A stretch of DNA of 64,000 nt from Pseudomonadota bacterium (lineage in GTDB: Bacteria > Pseudomonadota > Gammaproteobacteria > Pseudomonadales > Oceanobacteraceae): assembly GCA_030145845.1 (NCBI GenBank), contig JAIXHJ010000001.1, positions 310,001 through 374,000 on the forward strand. The letters run 5' to 3'. Shown one piece after another: positions 59,693-64,000 of the stretch. The position numbers and the translations under genes are program-made. Position 1 is the stretch's first letter. Every line of letters begins with the position of its first letter. Under the pieces are notes generated by a model. The model ran no database searches. It saw only the letters and a program-made list of their open reading frames with translations, and was not told where the DNA came from.

Positions 59693-60823
59693 GTGGAAAT
59701 GCACTATCTGAACCCGGTTGTCACCAGACTAAGGAAGGTCATTGAAGCAGGGTTAACCCCCCAGACAGACCTCTGGCTGGCCGGAAAGATCCGCCTGGTC
59801 AATATGATGTGTCTGGTTAACTTCATACTGGTTCTCGCTATGATGGGTGTTGATCTCATCGTAAGCAGCAACCATGACCTGTCGTTGATCGCCGGTTGTG
59901 TCGGTCTGATTATGCTGCTGCCGTACTATCTGAACGCCAGAAGGCGCTATATCAGTGCCCGGGTGGTGTTCCTTTCCCTCGCTTATCTCAGCATCTGCGC
60001 TCTGGCCGTTATCTTCGGCAAAGACTTCTTATTCCAGTACTATCTGGTTCCCGGTGTCGGCATGTCACTGATCTTCTTCCGCAATGAAATCGGTAACTAT
60101 AAGTGGATTTTCACCTTTGTTGGTATCCCGCTGTGGATGTTGCTGGAGGTCTGGTTTACTCAGTACCCGCCATTGGTGGTGATAGAAGGCGGGTTTGTTG
60201 GCTTTATCTCTTACTTCAGCGGCCTGCTTATTTTTATTACCGCCATCGTTATGTTTGCCACCTTTACCCGCGAGAGTGATCGTCACCTCGAAGGTATTCA
60301 CGAGGTCAATAGCCAGCTGCGTGATATGGCCAGCAAAGATCCGCTTACCGGTCTGTATAACCGCCGTTTTATCGCTGATAAGTTGTCACGCTTGTTTAAT
60401 CTGGCGAAGCAGGATAACCGTTTTATGGCGCTGGCCATGTTCGATATGGATCATTTCAAGCGTATCAATGATACCTATGGTCACGATGCCGGTGATAAAG
60501 TGCTGCAGACCGTATCCAAACTGGCCAGGGATAATCTCAGGGAAACCGATCTGTTGGCCCGCATTGGTGGGGAAGAGTTCTGTATCGTATTCACCTCGGG
60601 TGACCGCAATAAGATTCAGCAGGTGATTGAGCGCCTGCGCAGTGCGATTATGAATTACCCGCTGCAGTACGAGCAGACCACGATTCATATTTCTGCCAGC
60701 TTTGGTGTCGCCTATTTTGCGCAGGAACTCACCGGCTATGAGGCGCTGTTTAAACACGCTGACCAGGCCCTTTATCAGGCCAAGGAAAGCGGCCGCAACC
60801 GTCTGTGTGAATACACCGGCTGA
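59693..60823 (+). CDS. Membrane diguanylate cyclase (GGDEF)
   Basis: GTG start at 59693 (alternative ATG at 59699). The 376 aa product has six hydrophobic segments in residues 30-195 and a GGDEF domain at about 205-375 with DPLTGLYNRRF, MFDMDHFKRINDTYGHDAGD, and the active loop RIGGEEFCIVF; no RxxD inhibitory site is obvious. It makes cyclic di-GMP from GTP. It stands alone next to a chemoreceptor. Confidence 0.9.
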   Translation: MEMHYLNPVVTRLRKVIEAGLTPQTDLWLAGKIRLVNMMCLVNFILVLAMMGVDLIVSSNHDLSLIAGCVGLIMLLPYYLNARRRYISARVVFLSLAYLSICALAVIFGKDFLFQYYLVPGVGMSLIFFRNEIGNYKWIFTFVGIPLWMLLEVWFTQYPPLVVIEGGFVGFISYFSGLLIFITAIVMFATFTRESDRHLEGIHEVNSQLRDMASKDPLTGLYNRRFIADKLSRLFNLAKQDNRFMALAMFDMDHFKRINDTYGHDAGDKVLQTVSKLARDNLRETDLLARIGGEEFCIVFTSGDRNKIQQVIERLRSAIMNYPLQYEQTTIHISASFGVAYFAQELTGYEALFKHADQALYQAKESGRNRLCEYTG

Positions 60824-61200
60824 CTATAGGGTTTTATCCCGCATAATGGTCATGCCTGTTTCCCGGCAGGTATGACTTCTCCGTTGGCTTTTCTTTTTAT
60901 TCTTATCTTCCTGGCCCTGAATATTGTCCTGCAGAACGGTTTTTTCGTGTAGCGGCAGCGCTCCGGAACTTGCGGGTCAGTTACCGTCAACTATAGTTGT
61001 TACTTATATCACTGATTTTTGCCGTTACTGGCAGCGCTCAGCCTGAATGTCTGAAATGGAACATGGTCCGGGCTGGTTTCTGATCGCGCTGATTAGCACC
61101 CATATATTTCAATAACGTTACATTGTTGTGACGTTGGGGTGCTTTGTTGTGTGCAGGGATCAGTGATTGGCAGGTTTGTCATTATGTCAGGGCTATTTGA
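60824..61200. other. Gap between diguanylate cyclase and chemoreceptor
   Basis: Holds a possible 26-codon frame (60872-60952) and nested inverted repeats at 61095-61143 (AGCACCC/GGGTGCT outside, AACGT/ACGTT inside) just before the chemoreceptor gene. No other feature is seen. Confidence 0.4.
60872..60952 (+). CDS. Possible small membrane protein, 26 aa
   Basis: The frame (MTSPLAFLFILIFLALNIVL and six more residues) is one hydrophobic helix. An AGG lies too close to the ATG to be a good RBS. It may be real, but nothing else supports it. Confidence 0.25.
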   Translation: MTSPLAFLFILIFLALNIVLQNGFFV

Positions 61201-63141
61201 ATGAATCTCAACAACTTGAAACTGAAAACATTACTTTCCGGCGCCATGGTTGTCGCGCTGCTGCTGCTGATTGTCATCATCAGCGTTATTAATATTGGTG
61301 GCTTTTCGTCGATGTTTAACAAGGTAACTGAAAACGAACTGTTACCGGCTTTTGTTGAGCGCGCTAAGTTAAAAATTGAAAACGAATTGAGCGCTCCGGT
61401 CTATTTTTCCGAAAGTATTGCGCAGAATCACTTTATTCAGCAATGGATGAAAAGCGGTGAGCCGCAGGAACAGTTGCCGGATGTTGTGCAATACATGCAG
61501 GGCTTCGTTGATCAGCGCGGTGCGACCGCGGTTTTCTGGGTATCTGCTATCAGTCAGCATTATTACACCCAGGATGGTCTGTTCAAGACGGTCTCACAGA
61601 GTGAACCCAGGGACAGCTGGTTCTTTGATACGGTCAGAGGTGGCAAGGATATTGGTCTGAATCTTGATCCGGATGAAAAAACCAAAACGCTGACGGTGTA
61701 TGTGAACGTGCTGGCGAAAGACCGCAGCGGTAAAGTGCTGGGTGTTGCGGGGCTTGGTTATGATGTCTCCGACATTATTGACATCGTTGAGCAGAACCAT
61801 GTCGGTGAGTCCGGCTATATGTTCATGCTGGATGCCTCCAACCGGATTGTGGCGCACCCGAATGAAGCCTTTATCGGAAAAAATATTGATCAGCTGTCGA
61901 TGAGCAGCAGTGTTCTTTCATCCCTGGCCGGCCGGGGCGATGATTTTACGCTGTTTGAAGGTCAGGTTAAGGGCGAGGATGTCTATATCGCGGCGGAAAA
62001 ACTGATGGGTCTGGGCTGGAGCCTGGTAACGGTATTGCCGCAGGCCGAGATCCGCGGTCAGGTGAATTCCGTTATCCGTAATTCGGTCGTTTCGGGCATT
62101 ATCTTAACTGTAATTTTTGCCTTCATTGCTTTTCTGTTCGCCAACCGGGTCAGCAGAAGTATTACTCAGGTGGGCGATAAACTGAAAAATATGGCGGCAT
62201 CGGGTGGTGATCTGACTCAGAAGCTGGATGATCGTGCGGGCAATGAACTGGGTTATCTCGCCGGTGGTTTTAACTCCATTCTGAACACCTTTGCCGATAT
62301 GGTGCGCCAGGTTATGGAAGCGGAGGAAGCCATTAATCATGGCGTTGTGAATCTTAAGAAAACGTCAGATGAATCACTGAAGTATTCCGAAGATCAGCGC
62401 CAGCAGACAGAAATGGTGGCGACCGCCATTACCGAGATGGGTCAGACGATCAGTGAGGTTTCTTCCATTGCCCAGAAAACGGCCAGCGATACCACCAGTG
62501 CCGTTGACGATATTCATACTACCAATGATGTGATGGAGCATCTGTCAGAAACCATGAGCGGTCTGGCGGAATCCATGAAGGGTAGCGAAAGCGCTATCCG
62601 CGAGCTGGCCACACAGGCAGAAACCATTAATTCCGTGGTGGATGTCATCAGTAATATTTCAGAGCAGACCAACCTGCTGGCGCTGAACGCCGCGATTGAA
62701 GCAGCGCGGGCCGGGGAGCAGGGGCGTGGTTTTGCTGTGGTCGCTGATGAAGTACGCACGCTGGCTAACCGTACGCAGGAGTCCACCCAGGAAATCCGCA
62801 GCCAGATTGAGCGTCTGCAGAGTGCGGCTACGAGTTCACTGCAGGCGATTCAGAGCGGGGCCAGAAGCAGCTCTGAACTTGCGGAGCGGGCAGAAAGCGC
62901 ATCGTCTTCCTTAACCGGTATCCGTAACCGTTTTGACAGCATCAGCGATGGCAATATTCAGGTTGCTGCTGCGACGGAAGAGCAATCATCAGCGGTTGAA
63001 CATATTAACCAGTCGGCGGTTGAAATTTCGGCCATGGCATCCGGGATTCATTCCCAGTCACAAAGTCAGATTGAGGAAATCCGCCTGCTGACCAATCAGG
63101 CGGAAAAAATGCGCCGGACTATACGCCAGTTCAAGGTGTAA
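61201..63141 (+). CDS. Methyl-accepting chemotaxis protein (dCache)
   Basis: A 646 aa chemoreceptor with a membrane helix (residues 13-33), a periplasmic dCache-like domain (about 40-290; [35 protein letters not shown]), a second membrane helix (295-317), a HAMP domain, and a cytoplasmic signalling domain with the hairpin tip [37 protein letters not shown]. It passes ligand binding to CheA/CheW. The ligand is unknown; dCache domains often bind amino acids or organic acids. Confidence 0.94.
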   Translation: MNLNNLKLKTLLSGAMVVALLLLIVIISVINIGGFSSMFNKVTENELLPAFVERAKLKIENELSAPVYFSESIAQNHFIQQWMKSGEPQEQLPDVVQYMQGFVDQRGATAVFWVSAISQHYYTQDGLFKTVSQSEPRDSWFFDTVRGGKDIGLNLDPDEKTKTLTVYVNVLAKDRSGKVLGVAGLGYDVSDIIDIVEQNHVGESGYMFMLDASNRIVAHPNEAFIGKNIDQLSMSSSVLSSLAGRGDDFTLFEGQVKGEDVYIAAEKLMGLGWSLVTVLPQAEIRGQVNSVIRNSVVSGIILTVIFAFIAFLFANRVSRSITQVGDKLKNMAASGGDLTQKLDDRAGNELGYLAGGFNSILNTFADMVRQVMEAEEAINHGVVNLKKTSDESLKYSEDQRQQTEMVATAITEMGQTISEVSSIAQKTASDTTSAVDDIHTTNDVMEHLSETMSGLAESMKGSESAIRELATQAETINSVVDVISNISEQTNLLALNAAIEAARAGEQGRGFAVVADEVRTLANRTQESTQEIRSQIERLQSAATSSLQAIQSGARSSSELAERAESASSSLTGIRNRFDSISDGNIQVAAATEEQSSAVEHINQSAVEISAMASGIHSQSQSQIEEIRLLTNQAEKMRRTIRQFKV

Positions 63142-63195
63142 ATGGTCTATGCGCTATGCCGTTGCTGCTGCACCGGCATAGCGGTGGTGCAGGCA

Positions 63196-64000
63196 TTAAT
63201 TCAGCGACAGCCCGAACAGATTGATTTCCATCTGATAGGGTACTTCCTCCGCTGTGGTCAGCAGCCCGTCGATCAGGGTCAGGTAGGTTGTCATGCGGTG
63301 TGCGGTGAGGTTTTCTTCGCCGGGTACCGAGGTGGCAAATTTGGTGGCCCTGAGCATGCTTTTCAGCCCCTGGGTGCGTGAATACTGCTGATCGCCGAGC
63401 AGAATAATTTCCTCACCCAGATGCCAGTAAATATCCAGATCCTTAATCTGCAGCGGGCTGATGGGCGGCACCAGCGGCACCATATCTTTCAGCGTTACCA
63501 CCCGTGTCAGCGGCATCTCCGCGTATTGGTTGGCGCCGGTCACATTGGTGACTTTGGGCTGACCGAATGTGACCACCTGTTCCACGCGGAAGCCTTCCTG
63601 CTGCAGGTACATGGCGAGGATAACCGCGATGGCGCCACCGAGACTGTGGCCGGTAATATGAATGGGCTGATCGGGCTGCAGGAATGGCTGCACACCATTG
63701 GCCACTGCCAGCGCGCCGGAACGGAAGCCGTTGTGCAGAATAATGCCCAGTTGCTCATCCGGCTGCAGTTCAATATCCAGATCAACCATGGCATTGGTCA
63801 GGTTGGCAGTGCCGCGCACGGCAATGGTCTGCACGCCATCGGCGGTACTGAGAAAATAACTGACCTGTGACGCCTCAATAAGCGCCTGATGAACCAGGCT
63901 CTGGCCCTGCCGGGTCAGCTGGCTGTCCAGCTCTGCGGCCGGCAGATAGGTGTCATGCGACAGCTGGGCATAAGTGCGGATCAGGGCGAAATCAGGTTCG
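63196..64000 (-). CDS. Class 3 lipase family protein (5' end beyond the window)
   Basis: Open at the right edge of the window in the minus direction, so the N-terminus is missing. The visible 268 codons contain the nucleophile elbow ITGHSLGGAIAVILAMYL, VVTFGQPKVTN (typical of class 3 lipases) and the His region near AHRMTTYLTLI. An active-site Asp is likely in VTLKDMVP. It would hydrolyse esters such as triacylglycerols. Confidence 0.88.
   Translation of the reverse strand, partial: EPDFALIRTYAQLSHDTYLPAAELDSQLTRQGQSLVHQALIEASQVSYFLSTADGVQTIAVRGTANLTNAMVDLDIELQPDEQLGIILHNGFRSGALAVANGVQPFLQPDQPIHITGHSLGGAIAVILAMYLQQEGFRVEQVVTFGQPKVTNVTGANQYAEMPLTRVVTLKDMVPLVPPISPLQIKDLDIYWHLGEEIILLGDQQYSRTQGLKSMLRATKFATSVPGEENLTAHRMTTYLTLIDGLLTTAEEVPYQMEINLFGLSLN

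Overview
The window is a moderately GC-rich chromosomal segment of a gammaproteobacterium, most like a marine Oceanospirillaceae-type organism (inference from gene content: DctBD with a DctQM TRAP transporter, AcnA plus AcnB, PdxB, AlaA, an LpxL-type acyltransferase, an ABC-type nitrate importer, polar-flagellate style chemoreceptor and diguanylate cyclase). Both ends cut genes: dctB at the left and a class 3 lipase at the right.

Layout. 1-5203: dctBD two-component system and the dctQM TRAP permease genes, separated by a sigma-54 promoter and upstream palindromes. 5202-14871: ordinary housekeeping genes (FemAB-like GNAT, HIT, glyoxalase II, cytochrome c', GDSL hydrolase, uracil-DNA glycosylase family, HU-like protein with a Lys/Ala tail, aspS, two acyltransferases). 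15010-33203: three aconitase genes on the minus strand (a short AcnB, AcnA, and a long-form AcnB of about 930 aa). Between AcnA and the long AcnB sits about 10 kb of accessory DNA: a SIR2-family defence-type protein, a probable effector/immunity pair and an Imm11-like orphan immunity gene. Two of the three module boundaries are made of partial, same-orientation copies of the long acnB 3' end together with its terminator hairpins, so this acnB tail is present three times. 33680-43473: molybdopterin oxidoreductase, pdxB, alaA, msrB, a gpx-ohrR operon with a palindromic operator, and a kinase-like signalling protein without a recognisable phosphoacceptor histidine.

43618-44680: two tRNA-Glu/tRNA-Gly pairs, the first followed by four 98-99 bp tandem repeats each ending in a copy of the tRNA-Gly 3' end, an arrangement like the tyrT/rtT repeats of E. 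coli. 44735-50900: nitrate assimilation genes (FAD reductase, porin, nrtDBA) behind a sigma-54-like promoter and a leader containing a terminator, consistent with nitrogen control plus attenuation. 51088-53304: ygiQ radical SAM protein.

53599-59430: a chromosomal integron. An intI-type integrase reads leftwards from a perfect LexA box; to its right are an attI region and at least three gene cassettes with recognisable attC sites, interrupted by a REP-type HUH transposase gene and a frameshifted IS3-family element. 59693-64000: a membrane diguanylate cyclase, a chemoreceptor and a lipase.

The most interesting region is 20750-30630, where defence and toxin/immunity modules have accumulated behind duplicated acnB tails with no recombinase gene in sight.
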